NCBI GenBank assembly: GCA_036245525.1
Contig: BTPG01000005.1
Location: 127,099,620-127,163,619 of the forward strand
Source of the DNA: Semisulcospira habei
Lineage: Eukaryota; Mollusca; Gastropoda; Semisulcospiridae
Length of the DNA stretch: 64,000 bases
Direction: 5' to 3'
This document shows positions 31,417 to 40,584 of this stretch, one piece after another; positions within the stretch are counted from its first letter, which is position 1; each line of letters opens with the position of its first letter. A program made the position numbers and the translations under genes. The notes under the pieces were generated by a model. That model was not told the origin of the DNA. It did not search any database and was given only the letters and a program-made list of their open reading frames with translations.

Positions 31417-31493
31417 ACTTATGATAACTAACGTCAAAGTTACTTGTAAGTTGTAGGTAACTTTGAAATTAGTTATCAAGTAAGATCATAAGT
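31417..31493 (+). promoter_or_regulatory. Long imperfect hairpin between Polinton genes
   Basis: Arms 31417-31443 and 31457-31493. Paired blocks are ACTTATGAT/ATCATAAGT, AACTAA/TTAGTT and TCAAAGTTAC/GTAACTTTGA, with a 13-nt loop and one side bulge. It lies in the only long gap of the plus-strand gene run (31248-31537), just before a T20-plus run and the next start codon. It could terminate transcription or regulate the downstream genes. Confidence 0.6.
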
Positions 31494-31537
31494 TATTCAC
31501 AGGTAAAGTTTTTTTTTTTTTTTTTTTCATTATAAAA

Positions 31538-32065
31538 ATGAATCAAGACGAATTACTTCTTCTAAACGATATCTGTGCTGTAGAGAACAAAGACGTAGAC
31601 TCCAAAAAACAGCGGCTTTTGTCTGTAATTGTCTCAGGCAAATCAAAGACTTATCTAGGAAGACAATACATGATAGAGGATATTGAATCTCTAACCTCTG
31701 ACGAGCTAATCAAGCTTCATTCTAAATATGAAAACCACATTGCCTCACTAATGACACGTGATTTAAGCAGGTCTATAATATTCCTATATACAAAAGCTGT
31801 AAGTCATTTCCTACCTGTGGATAGTGACAGTCTATCGCACGACCTTGAAAGCAATCCTATTGTTTCAAGTTCAATTGGTAAATTAGCATGTGTCATGTTT
31901 TACAAGTTTGGAAATTACCTTGCACCTGTCGTAACCCTTCTTGTTACTGGGAGTCATATTGATTTTTCGAAAATAAATTTTACTGCAGAAGAAAATGGAC
32001 GAAACCCAGGCGACTCCACAACTGAACCCTGTTTTGACACAGGTTCAAACTGTGACGAAGACTAA
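31538..32065 (+). CDS. Uncharacterised Polinton protein (175 aa)
   Basis: Starts MNQDELLLLNDICAVENKDV with TATAAAA directly before the ATG. Residues about 1-110 look helical; a hydrophobic stretch near 120-145 (GKLACVMFYKFGNYLAPVVTLLVTG) could be a membrane helix. The C-terminus is acidic and Ser/Thr-rich and overlaps the next gene by 71 bp in another frame. No family recognised. Confidence 0.68.
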   Translation: MNQDELLLLNDICAVENKDVDSKKQRLLSVIVSGKSKTYLGRQYMIEDIESLTSDELIKLHSKYENHIASLMTRDLSRSIIFLYTKAVSHFLPVDSDSLSHDLESNPIVSSSIGKLACVMFYKFGNYLAPVVTLLVTGSHIDFSKINFTAEENGRNPGDSTTEPCFDTGSNCDED

Positions 32066-32444
32066 AAGTCCAGGCCGTGTTGATGCTGGAAAAAGATTAG
32101 CTGAATATAATAGGCAAAAAAAATTACAGCTTAAGGCACAAACAGAAAAGACTCATGTAACTGATCCACCGTCAGGATCGTCAGGACCTGTGTCAGTACC
32201 GTCACACCTTCATGAAAGTGAGAGACAAACAACTAAGTCTGACCCTGACCCCGAACCTCAAACAACAAAATATGTAGTTGCCGGATTTGTTGTCGGATTT
32301 GGTTACGTAGGTTATCAATTATACAAAAAATACAAACCACAGACTCGTACAGTGACCAAAAAATCAGACACTCCAAAAACAAAACCAGAAGTCGCCACAT
32401 TACCAGTAACATCCAAAGCCGTTGACCCATTTTTTATGCAGTAA
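31995..32444 (+). CDS. Polinton basic single-helix protein (149 aa)
   Basis: Contains the motif VDAGKRLAEYNRQKKLQLKA (residues 29-48), a basic block I recall as recurrent in Polinton proteins of this position. A Pro/Ser/Thr-rich spacer and one membrane helix at about 93-110 (YVVAGFVVGFGYVGYQLY) follow, then a Lys/Thr-rich tail. The start overlaps the preceding gene by 71 bp. The stop codon is part of TAAATAAAAATATTATT, which supplies an AATAAA polyadenylation signal. A virion core or membrane role is inference. Confidence 0.72.
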   Translation: MDETQATPQLNPVLTQVQTVTKTKSPGRVDAGKRLAEYNRQKKLQLKAQTEKTHVTDPPSGSSGPVSVPSHLHESERQTTKSDPDPEPQTTKYVVAGFVVGFGYVGYQLYKKYKPQTRTVTKKSDTPKTKPEVATLPVTSKAVDPFFMQ

Positions 32445-32479
32445 ATAAAAATATTATTTTAATTTTTCTTGCCTAAGAA

Positions 32480-32710
32480 ATGAACGACTCAAAAAATTTA
32501 ATGAACCTTGTGTATCACTCTGCCGTAATCAGCGGATTAGCAGTAGCTTATTCTATGCTGGGAAAAAGTCTACTCAAAATGAAATCAGCAGACCTCAGTA
32601 GACTCGATTTCGAAGACAGCACTAAGCTAATTGTAGTTGTTACAGCGTCGATTGCGACAAAAGACTTTCTTGTCAAGCAGGGAATTATTCCTGAAAATGT
32701 TTCTATGTAA
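32480..32710 (+). CDS. Small Polinton membrane protein (76 aa)
   Basis: A short protein with two hydrophobic segments: about 12-30 (HSAVISGLAVAYSMLGKSLL) and 49-62 (LIVVVTASIATKDFL). The end VKQGIIPENVSM and the GLAVAYSMLGK block are, to my recollection, shared by many animal Polintons. It sits in a tight run of small plus-strand genes. The stop codon again lies in TAAATAAAAATATTATT. Confidence 0.75.
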   Translation: MNDSKNLMNLVYHSAVISGLAVAYSMLGKSLLKMKSADLSRLDFEDSTKLIVVVTASIATKDFLVKQGIIPENVSM

Positions 32711-32739
32711 ATAAAAATATTATTGCGACCAAAGCTATT

Positions 32740-33156
32740 ATGATAGGAGGTGCTATGGTTAATGCTCTGGCATTTAGTGGCTCTAATTATCTCTTTTCAA
32801 AAATGGGTAGAGAAGAATCTGCAGAAGAATTAAAACGTCATAATAAAGCATCTGAAAAACTTGCTCAAGCCCAGCAAGATTATGAAAAAAATAGAATTGA
32901 GAAACTTGATTTCATCAATGAAAAACTCAGGCTTGAAGGTCACGCACAGCATACGTTTTCAAATACAGACGAAGCAATCCGTGAGTATTTTTTAGTCACG
33001 GGTGAAGATATGTCTATCCCAAAACCAAAACTAAGTGACTATTACAAACCAAGCACACAACAAAGAAACGGGGAGATAATCTTTGTTCTAGTGGAAATGA
33101 CATTTGTTTATTTTACAGGAGTTTTCATTGCTAGAAAAAATGGCAGCCGAAAATAA
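32740..33156 (+). CDS. Polinton coiled-coil protein with C-terminal anchor (138 aa)
   Basis: Starts MIGGAMVNALAFSGSNYLFS, a conserved hydrophobic N-terminal block of this Polinton family. A charged helical region follows at about 30-75 (LKRHNKASEKLAQAQQDYEK, then NRIEKLDFINEKLR), then the FSNTDEAIREYFLVTGEDM block, and a C-terminal hydrophobic helix at about 110-131. Its 3' end overlaps the integrase start by 17 bp. Function unknown; membrane-associated structural protein likely. Confidence 0.78.
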   Translation: MIGGAMVNALAFSGSNYLFSKMGREESAEELKRHNKASEKLAQAQQDYEKNRIEKLDFINEKLRLEGHAQHTFSNTDEAIREYFLVTGEDMSIPKPKLSDYYKPSTQQRNGEIIFVLVEMTFVYFTGVFIARKNGSRK

Positions 33157-34099
33157 ACTATCAAAAATATATTACTCTCCATCAGGCTATTGGAAAGGAG
33201 CAACAGCTATTCAGAAATTACATGCCGCTGTGGGCGGAGATATAACACTCAATCAAGTCAAGCAATGGTTACAGAGACAGGCAATTTGGCAGATATATTT
33301 ACCTGCTCCAAGAAAAATAACAAGACCCCATTTTGAAAACACTACCCCAAATGACACACACCAAATGGACCTCCTGTTCTTACCACATGACACAATAAGA
33401 AAGAAACGATACAAGTATGCACTGACTGTTGTAGACATTGCTTCAAGGTATAAAGACGCTGAACCCATATCTGACAAAACAGCCAGTACAGTTGCTACAG
33501 CATTAACAAAAATATATGGTCGAGGCCCTTTAAGATACCCCAGACTAGTGCAGGTTGATGACGGATCAGAATTCAAAGGTGCAGTTAATCAGTTATTTGC
33601 TAAGCATGGCGTACTGGTCAGACGCGGTATTCCAGGTGTGCACAGATCACAGGCAATTGTAGAAAATTTCAATAAACAGTTGTCAGAGAGACTTTTCAGT
33701 TACCAGTATTCTAAGGAACTCATGCATGACACCCGTAACACGGAGTGGGTTAAGAGATTACCACATGTGATAAAAGCAATGAATAATGAAGGACACCCTA
33801 AGCCTGCTGATGCTATTAAATTGAAAACAATTGCAGAGCCAAAAAAAGGGCCAACCCCACCTCCAGACACAAGTTTATTTACCAAACAGGTGAGATATTT
33901 ATATCAACCAGGGGAAGCTGAAAATGACATAAGACGCAGGGCGACAGACCCCATCTGGTCAACATCTGTTCATAATATAAAAAAAATAATCCCTGGTCCA
34001 GACGCAACAATATATTATCTGTATGAGCCTGCGCCTCAGAGGGCATTTGTCAGAGAAGAATTACAGATTATTCCCCCAGACACCGTTACGCATTTTTAA
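33140..34099 (+). CDS. Polinton integrase (retroviral-type DDE)
   Basis: Catalyses insertion of the linear element and creates the 6-bp target duplication. Length is 319 aa from the ATG of MAAENKLSKIYYSPSGYWKG; a longer frame begins at 33104 inside the previous gene. The N-terminal domain shows the family signature YYSPSGYWKG-ATAIQKL and VKQWLQRQ-x2-WQIYLP. The RNase H-fold core carries the catalytic triad at D77 (HQMDLLFLP), D140 (VQVDDGSEFKG) and E175 (AIVENFNKQL). The C-terminal part (YEPAPQRAFVREELQII) is the SH3-like tail. No chromodomain seen. It is convergent with pPolB and overlaps it by 14 bp. Confidence 0.96.
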   Translation: MAAENKLSKIYYSPSGYWKGATAIQKLHAAVGGDITLNQVKQWLQRQAIWQIYLPAPRKITRPHFENTTPNDTHQMDLLFLPHDTIRKKRYKYALTVVDIASRYKDAEPISDKTASTVATALTKIYGRGPLRYPRLVQVDDGSEFKGAVNQLFAKHGVLVRRGIPGVHRSQAIVENFNKQLSERLFSYQYSKELMHDTRNTEWVKRLPHVIKAMNNEGHPKPADAIKLKTIAEPKKGPTPPPDTSLFTKQVRYLYQPGEAENDIRRRATDPIWSTSVHNIKKIIPGPDATIYYLYEPAPQRAFVREELQIIPPDTVTHF

Positions 34100-37000
34100 T
34101 CATTTCATCAACTAACTCATTGATTAGTTCATCAACCAGTTCATCAGCTATTTCTTCAGATAACTTGAGTCTGTAATGACCTGGTGCATAAGCTTTCTCC
34201 TTACTGAAAAACACTCGTTTCGTGTCCCCTACTGCTAGAGACTTCTTTTGTGTTTGAATCATTTCAATATTGTGTCTATTTGACCTCAGTGTTTTGTTTG
34301 GATAATCAGGCATCAGTTCTCCATCTAACACTTTCTTGTAATGTTCATGACGGATGTCTTTATTTTTTATCGCTGTTTTTTTGATACCTTTGGCTTTTGA
34401 CTGACTACCCTTTTGGTGTAGTATAGAATACATTTTTGATCTCAGTCCAACGTACTCAACTATTGGCACACCATTTAGTTCATCCTTAAACTTTCCAGGC
34501 ACTTTCTTGTTTTGTGTGCTGTACAGCGGGTGATCTTTAGGGTAATCAGATGTGTCATACATGTGTAACTCTGTTTTCATGTCTTCATAAAAGTCTTCAG
34601 TACACACATCAATGATCATAGAGTCAGTGTCAGTGTATAGCAGACGACAGTCAGGATATTTTGGTTTGAAGTAATCATAATAAAATTCAAGCATCAACAG
34701 TTTTGACAACTCAAGAATTGCCATACCAATGAATACTGGCTTGTCCAGTTTAACAATCTTTTTTTTGAGTGACACAGCATACAATGATGAATGAAATTCT
34801 TTATACCCTGTGTACTGAGGCTTGCCTGTAAGTTTAATTGCACCCGATTCAGTTGTGACCAGTCTCACATCTTTGCGGTGATGAGGATTTTCCATCGTCT
34901 TACCAAAACAGGCATTGTTCATAAGCTTAAAGAAGTCTTTGTCAAATGCAGTGTTGCCGTCTCTGGCACGAAGGGTTGTGTTCTTCATTATGTAATCTTT
35001 CATGAAAGCACTCTGATCAAATTGAATTCCTCTGTGAACTTTTTTTAGTACTAACCCGTGTCTGATGTAAAACTGCAACAAGCGGTAGTGGCAAACGTAA
35101 TTGAATTTGTCATTTAAATTTGGTACAAGTTTGGTGTCTTCTTTTTTCCCTGTCAAACTCATTTTCTCAACTGCTAATGGATAATCATTGTGGTAATCAT
35201 GTAGATGGTGTGGGTACTCCAGGTCTACTTCAAAGATCCAACCCTTTTCATCATTTTGACCTCGAGCCATAATATATTTTGTTAATTTTTTTATGCCATA
35301 CTGTGACAAATCATACAAACAAAAGTTTTTTAATGGCAACAATTCACACATTGCAAATCCATACAAATTATTAGCATCCAAGTACGTAATAAATGACCTT
35401 GACATTGAGGGGACAAAGTCGTCAAGATATTTATTATTTGCCTTGGCATAATTATTTGCTGCTAAACTAATGCCCCCCCTCAATCCGCGTTCCACCATTT
35501 CACCCATCGTACGATCAGACAACAGGTCTATAAATATCTTACTGGATTTCAAAAATGCATCCCATGTCATGCCAGGACTAGTGATGTAACAAGCAGGGTC
35601 AAGTCTGTAGTGCAACAAACCCTTTTCACGGTAACTTTCAAATACATCTGCTAGCAAGCAAACGTCAGCTTTCAAGTACTGGTCATGGTAGTCACCAATT
35701 GTCTGACATCCTAGTTTACCCCATGCATCAAGTGCGTGCTGGTAATCAGAGTCAGAAATACCTTTTCCAGTTAGTGTAGAATAAAATTTCTCTTTTGGAG
35801 GCAGTCTCCTTTCTTCAAACACTACCCAGTCACTGATGTACTCATATGGATAAACACCTTTTTTAATCAAGTCTGGCTCAAAATATTTACTTGTTATTGG
35901 ATACTCAGTCAGTCCTTCTGCCAGACTAGCAAGACCTAAAGACAAATGTTGCATGGAGTCATAAAATGCTAATTTATCTAACCTAAAAGTCAAGTATTTC
36001 TCAGTTGTCTGGGCAATACAACTAATTTTTTTGTACGACTCGTCTACAGCCTGCATGATAATGTGTGAATCATATCCCTTCAGATTGTGGAAAAAGATTG
36101 GTAACTTATATGTCTTAGGATCTATTTTTAATTTCAAGTTACAATCACCATGTGCAGCACCTCTGTAACATCCAGTTATGTGATCGTGGTCACGAACTTT
36201 ATCACCCCCCAGAGGCTGTTCGCAAATCCAACACGTCACAGCTGTATCAAATTTCAGTTTGTCTTCTTCTGTCATCACCAAAGGCATCTGACATGTTGTG
36301 AGATACTGTACTACCTGACTATACAGTTGTCTCATTTCTGTTAAAAACAGGCATGCTGCATTTTCACCTCTGTAGATAACAGGCTCTGAATGAAGACCGT
36401 CTGACCTAACAAAAATGTATCCAAAAGAACACACCACTTGGTCACTCAATTTTATAGTCTTTGGTAATGACTCTGGAATTGGACCTTCATATGGAACGAC
36501 GAGTGATTCAAAATCTGCGTATACTACAAATGGCAGCTTTTGTTGATTAACATAGTTCTTGAAATAAACCTTGCTGCCAGGATCTGGATACCTAAGTATT
36601 GTTTGAATGTCATCAGCCGACCTACAGTGCTGGGTATGCTTATGTGCCACTTTTATACAGGAGAACCTTTGTAAGCATCTTTTACATATTTCCTGTTTGC
36701 CATTGTGTTTTGATACATGATTATGAATTAGTCGTGACATACTCCTAATAATTGTGTAGTGAAAGTTATCACCAGAGCTTATTAGTAACATATCAACATG
36801 TTTATCTTCTGGCTGCCCATAGGTTGGGGCAATTGGAGATACTCTAATTGGCTGTAACTTATTCTCAGATTGATTATCCCATACAAACACATTCACGGAT
36901 ATACCAGGATTTAGTTTTTCAAACAAGTCTATGTCCTCTATTTTAACAGGGAACTCAATGCCACTGAAGTTGAGTTCATTTATAAAATTGGTATAGTTAG

Positions 37001-37511
37001 ATACACGTTCAGGTTTTGTTTTTACAAAATGCAGTTTGGCAAGTACACACCACATAAAACAGAAATTATCATTGTTCTGAATATTGACCACACCCTTTTT
37101 GTCTACAACCTCTTTTGGTAGTGGTATCCATGATTTGCCTAAAATAGGATGATATCTTGACTGCTTTAGTTGTAGTTCATGTACAAGGCCTTCATGCCAG
37201 CCAGACCCTTGCATTTCTGCTCTGTCAATTGCTTCATGGAAGTCTGGTAACAATCTTTCTCTAAACACTTTCTCTAGTTCTCTTCTCGAATTAACTGTGT
37301 GCTGCCTTGTCGAGATATACGTTACAATAACTTTACCAACATCTCTGACAAATTCTATTTTTGCAACAATCTGAATCTTTACACTATCAGAAAGAAGGTT
37401 ATTTTGTATGACTAAAAAAGATCTTTCTATTGATTCATAGACATTGTAAATATTATATATAGGTAAGTCAGTTGTGTGAAACACGTTTCTTAATCTTTGA
37501 CGGTTGTCCAT
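34086..37511 (-). CDS. Polinton protein-primed DNA polymerase B (1141 aa)
   Basis: Replicates the element using a protein primer. The exonuclease has ExoI YADFES (D333, E335), ExoII FFHNLKGYDS (H475, N476, D481) and ExoIII YLKAD (Y612, D616). The polymerase has motif A FITYLDANNLYG (D712), motif B KLMNNACFG (862-870) and motif C YTDTDS (D961, D963). Between ExoI and ExoII, residues 427-461 hold a CWIC ... DHDHITG ... HGDCNLKL zinc/HNH-like insert known from this family. The N-terminal 300 residues carry an NFCFMWCVLAKLHF block of unknown function, where the terminal protein activity might lie. The start follows AAATAAAAAAG. All catalytic positions are intact. Confidence 0.97.
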   Translation of the reverse strand: MDNRQRLRNVFHTTDLPIYNIYNVYESIERSFLVIQNNLLSDSVKIQIVAKIEFVRDVGKVIVTYISTRQHTVNSRRELEKVFRERLLPDFHEAIDRAEMQGSGWHEGLVHELQLKQSRYHPILGKSWIPLPKEVVDKKGVVNIQNNDNFCFMWCVLAKLHFVKTKPERVSNYTNFINELNFSGIEFPVKIEDIDLFEKLNPGISVNVFVWDNQSENKLQPIRVSPIAPTYGQPEDKHVDMLLISSGDNFHYTIIRSMSRLIHNHVSKHNGKQEICKRCLQRFSCIKVAHKHTQHCRSADDIQTILRYPDPGSKVYFKNYVNQQKLPFVVYADFESLVVPYEGPIPESLPKTIKLSDQVVCSFGYIFVRSDGLHSEPVIYRGENAACLFLTEMRQLYSQVVQYLTTCQMPLVMTEEDKLKFDTAVTCWICEQPLGGDKVRDHDHITGCYRGAAHGDCNLKLKIDPKTYKLPIFFHNLKGYDSHIIMQAVDESYKKISCIAQTTEKYLTFRLDKLAFYDSMQHLSLGLASLAEGLTEYPITSKYFEPDLIKKGVYPYEYISDWVVFEERRLPPKEKFYSTLTGKGISDSDYQHALDAWGKLGCQTIGDYHDQYLKADVCLLADVFESYREKGLLHYRLDPACYITSPGMTWDAFLKSSKIFIDLLSDRTMGEMVERGLRGGISLAANNYAKANNKYLDDFVPSMSRSFITYLDANNLYGFAMCELLPLKNFCLYDLSQYGIKKLTKYIMARGQNDEKGWIFEVDLEYPHHLHDYHNDYPLAVEKMSLTGKKEDTKLVPNLNDKFNYVCHYRLLQFYIRHGLVLKKVHRGIQFDQSAFMKDYIMKNTTLRARDGNTAFDKDFFKLMNNACFGKTMENPHHRKDVRLVTTESGAIKLTGKPQYTGYKEFHSSLYAVSLKKKIVKLDKPVFIGMAILELSKLLMLEFYYDYFKPKYPDCRLLYTDTDSMIIDVCTEDFYEDMKTELHMYDTSDYPKDHPLYSTQNKKVPGKFKDELNGVPIVEYVGLRSKMYSILHQKGSQSKAKGIKKTAIKNKDIRHEHYKKVLDGELMPDYPNKTLRSNRHNIEMIQTQKKSLAVGDTKRVFFSKEKAYAPGHYRLKLSEEIADELVDELINELVDEMIKNA

Positions 37512-37603
37512 CTTTTTTATTTGTCCGACAAAAAAATAAATAGAAAATTATATAATGAAAATGGCACTTTATTGACTAAAATCTATATAATAGACAAAAT
37601 TAA

Positions 37604-37999
37604 TCACCAACTAATAAGCCACTTCATTGATATGTCTTCTGTGGTATCATTTTCAAGCTTTTGCATGTGTAATATCGTTTTACTGACAGTAATAAATTTA
37701 ACATTTTTATTTTCTTTTTTTATTTGATAGTATATGTTTAAACACATAATCTTAAACCAGTCAGATTTAGCATCATAAACTAAAAAATTTGCTGTCCTAT
37801 TATTATAAAGTGGAAAAGTATTAGAATATCCAAGATAAAAACTATATGTCATGTACATCTTCATCGGTGATGGGAGTTCTGAAAAAGGGCGTCTAACTTG
37901 TGTTTTTAAGTCACTAATAAGCATAAAATCCCTGAAACTCGATGTAATATCCATGAATTTACCAATAGGCCAATTTTGATCCTCTTGTCCGTCCATCAT
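37604..37999 (-). CDS. Small Polinton protein (131 aa), single copy
   Basis: Preceded by TATAAAAA; starts MMDGQEDQNWPIGKFMDITS (either Met possible). It shares with the two old-copy paralogues the sequence MDIT-x2-F, an FSELPSPMKMYMTYSFYLG central region, FPLY, a DWF-x3-C block and a C-terminal TVSKTILH. It lies 92 bp upstream of the pPolB start and 27 bp downstream of the ATPase stop, on the same strand, so it is likely expressed with them. Function unknown; no membrane helix or zinc motif. Confidence 0.72.
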   Translation of the reverse strand: MMDGQEDQNWPIGKFMDITSSFRDFMLISDLKTQVRRPFSELPSPMKMYMTYSFYLGYSNTFPLYNNRTANFLVYDAKSDWFKIMCLNIYYQIKKENKNVKFITVSKTILHMQKLENDTTEDISMKWLISW

Positions 38000-38026
38000 T
38001 TTTTATAGACAAACCAAAAAGATAAA

Positions 38027-38632
38027 TTAATTTACTAACCCATACCCTGTGGGCTGATCTGTCTTTAAAATGAGCTTTAGATGCTTAGTTGATTTCAGTT
38101 TATTTTTTACATCATCCCGTTCTTGCTTATTTGGAATGACATCGTTCTCTCTGAGACAGTCTTCAAAGCTGTCACGGTCCTTACAGTAAAACAAACAGAT
38201 AAACTTTAACTGTTCTCGAAAATCTTTCAGTACAGCATTATATTTCTGAGTGAGAATCCATACACTGATGTTTGCATGTCTGCCACTGAAGGCAAGTTCT
38301 GCTAATATGTTTCTCTTTTTGACAATGTCTTTTTCTGCAGAACAGTCATCAACTATGAACAATGTTGGCTGTCCTTCAAATTGCTTGTAAAAATATAGCA
38401 GGTAATCATTCAGTTTTTTCTCAGGGTCGACTAAGTATATGTTGTTGTCAGTCCAAATGAATGAACGGTTGTGATAAGCTTTGTTGTGTTTGATTGTTGG
38501 ACAAAATATTACAATGTTTTCGAAATGATGAAGGTATCTTGTTTGTAAGAGGTTAAGAACAAATTCAGTCTTCCCACACGAAGTGGCGCCACAAAATAGG
38601 CCGCAATGTGAATCGTGCGTCATTAAGTCCAT
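38027..38632 (-). CDS. Polinton packaging ATPase (A32/FtsK-HerA type)
   Basis: Motor predicted to pump the genome into the capsid. 201 aa, close to the usual size for Polinton ATPases. Walker A is GATSCGKTEFV at about residues 15-25; Walker B is LFIVDDCSA near 91-99. A downstream WILTQKYN block probably carries the sensor residue of this superfamily. The start ATG is preceded by TTTTTAAA. It is the outermost gene on the right, facing leftward from the subterminal region. Confidence 0.93.
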   Translation of the reverse strand: MDLMTHDSHCGLFCGATSCGKTEFVLNLLQTRYLHHFENIVIFCPTIKHNKAYHNRSFIWTDNNIYLVDPEKKLNDYLLYFYKQFEGQPTLFIVDDCSAEKDIVKKRNILAELAFSGRHANISVWILTQKYNAVLKDFREQLKFICLFYCKDRDSFEDCLRENDVIPNKQERDDVKNKLKSTKHLKLILKTDQPTGYGLVN

Positions 38633-38799
38633 TTTAAAAACACAATATAATCTGTTTGTACAAAAACACTATGCTTGCCTTTCTGGTTATAAAAGGGGTT
38701 TCAAACTAACCACTCACACCGCAAGCCTTATAATAATGACTACGAAAAGCTTGTCTGGTTTTATTTTCTCCCTACTTGGACGTCAGTGACGGTGTGCGG

Positions 38800-38850
38800 T
38801 CTGTGATTTTAGACCTTACACCCAGAAGCTGCAAGGTCTAAAATCACAGA
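38800..38850 (+). promoter_or_regulatory. Perfect 18-bp hairpin in Polinton right subterminal region
   Basis: TCTGTGATTTTAGACCTT (38800-38817) and its exact complement AAGGTCTAAAATCACAGA (38833-38850) flank a 15-nt loop. It lies 168 bp upstream of the ATPase start, in the gene-free 38633-39134 stretch. The region also has repeats of 'gtccgtgatctggtt' (about 38900 and 38946). Confidence 0.75.
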
Positions 38851-39134
38851 TAGGTCCGCCATTATCATGTTGGTTGGGTAAACAGCACGCAACACAAATG
38901 TCCGTGATCTGGTTTCAATTTAAATGCATAACAGGACAAGGCAATGTCCGTGATCTGGTTCAAACTAACAACTCACTCCCCGATTTTCTCCTCGAGTGAT
39001 CTAAAACACTTGTAAAACATGGTGGGGTGTATACTAAATTGAATAATTGAGGTCTCTCCCGGGATTAAAGTTGTGGGTTTCAATTTAAAGGCATCACGCG
39101 ACAGGGTAATAAATAACTGTATGAAAGGCTGATT

Positions 39135-39581
39135 GTCACCCACTGGAGCGAAAACAGGAAACCGTTTCACAACCAATTTTCAAGCCCAACTTTCTGGTTG
39201 TGAAATAGATGCAATCTTGTAAACTCACATGACTACACAACAGCTGTCTCTACCTACAGGTTATGACGGCAATAACTGCACCCAACAGGAATCCGGTTTC
39301 ATCACGCGACAGTCTTGAGCACAAAGGCCGATTGTTCAACAGCGCAATGTCCGTGTGCGTCGCAGCAGTCACGATGCATGAAGTGAAAACTTTTCACAGA
39401 TAAATTTTCACGTTGGACGTTTCATTTATGAACGACGTGGTGTTCCACATTTGGGAAATAACCTATATTAGAGATTTGTTCTATATTTTTGGTTTGCCCC
39501 AGAGTAAGAAAAATGACATAGTGGTTTAGTGACATACATTGAAGCGTTGACACAAAAAGGAATGCTAATTTGTTTTGTGTG

Positions 39582-39616
<35 letters not shown>

Positions 39617-39934
39617 TATTTGGGCATAGAAGACTATTGTTTACAATGGTGGTATGAACAGGAAGTAGACACTATTTCTCAGGAAGGCCAACTCTGACAG
39701 CATTGAGTGGTGGGGTGTGGGTGTGTGTGTGTGTGGGGGGGTGGGTGGGTGGTGTGTATTTCTCGGGAAGATATTTTAACTAGCCTTTTGTTTCCAAGGG
39801 GTTGGGGGACCTGACTGGGCAGATAAATCTGTTAAATGAATTTGGTCAAGTGCGTTTGTTTATTTACGGAAAGGATTAAATAAATCAATTGTTTCTTAAA
39901 TGGGTGTCGTTGTATTCTCCTATATACTTTCTCT
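39135..39934 (-). repeat. Polinton right terminal inverted repeat (800 bp)
   Basis: Reverse complement of 23999-24802, including a (GA)14 tract at 39585-39612. Near identity of the two repeats indicates recent insertion or recent conversion. Confidence 0.95.
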
Positions 39935-39940
39935 CAGTTT
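39935..39940 (+). repeat. Polinton target-site duplication, right
   Basis: CAGTTT, identical to 23993-23998. The DNA from here to about 40510 is intronic, with no gene or repeat I can name. Confidence 0.93.
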
Positions 39941-40584
39941 CAACTGGTTTCCTAGTCCAGAACTGCTCACAAAATGCAGTCCAACATGTTTGTGTTTGAT
40001 TCCCAACAAAAACTGTATTCCTTTGACATCATTCCATGCAATTTTCTTCTTTCGTTGTTCCAAAATGTGACGGCTCTCTTGGATTTGTGTGATGTGAAAC
40101 TCAAAATGATGTCAACTATTTCTGTGGTGTTTACGAACAGTATCCATCTATGCCTCTGTTCAACATCATGTGGTTGAAGATTCAAGGTTAAAATATCTTT
40201 ATTGTGTCTCACCGATAAATGTTTCTTTTGTTTGGAATATTATGCTAAAAATAGTAATAAAGGATAATAATAATTATTATTTGAACCACAAGTGGTCAGC
40301 TGCCATTCTGGAGACAGATGCCTTGTCATCGCACATGAAATTGTAACACATGGTGAGGAAAAAGATGTGAGCTGTATAGAAATAGATCATGTCTCTGACT
40401 TTAGCATGTCTCTGTGTGGCTTTAGCCTGTCTCTGCTTGACTTTAGCAAATAAAAATTGTTTGTGATGCATGACTGTGTTTCATACAGTCAGGTACGGGC
40501 CGTACAACACAACCTGTTTTGAGCAACAACTCTTATGAGAGATCACCTGTCTTTAAAGACCATCAATAAGCCAGCTGTAACCAC

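Larger units (their letters stand above)
23999..39934. mobile_element. Complete Polinton/Maverick (polintovirus-like) element
   Basis: 15,936 bp, bounded by the 6-bp duplication CAGTTT (23993-23998 and 39935-39940), the duplication length typical of Polintons. The ends are 5'-AGAGAAAG ... CTTTCTCT-3', inside inverted repeats of about 800 bp. It carries 14 open genes: capsid genes, a coiled-coil membrane protein and others on the left, integrase in the middle, pPolB, a small gene and the ATPase on the right. No frame is broken in any gene I could assign. It lies in an intron of the GPLD1-like gene. Confidence 0.97.
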
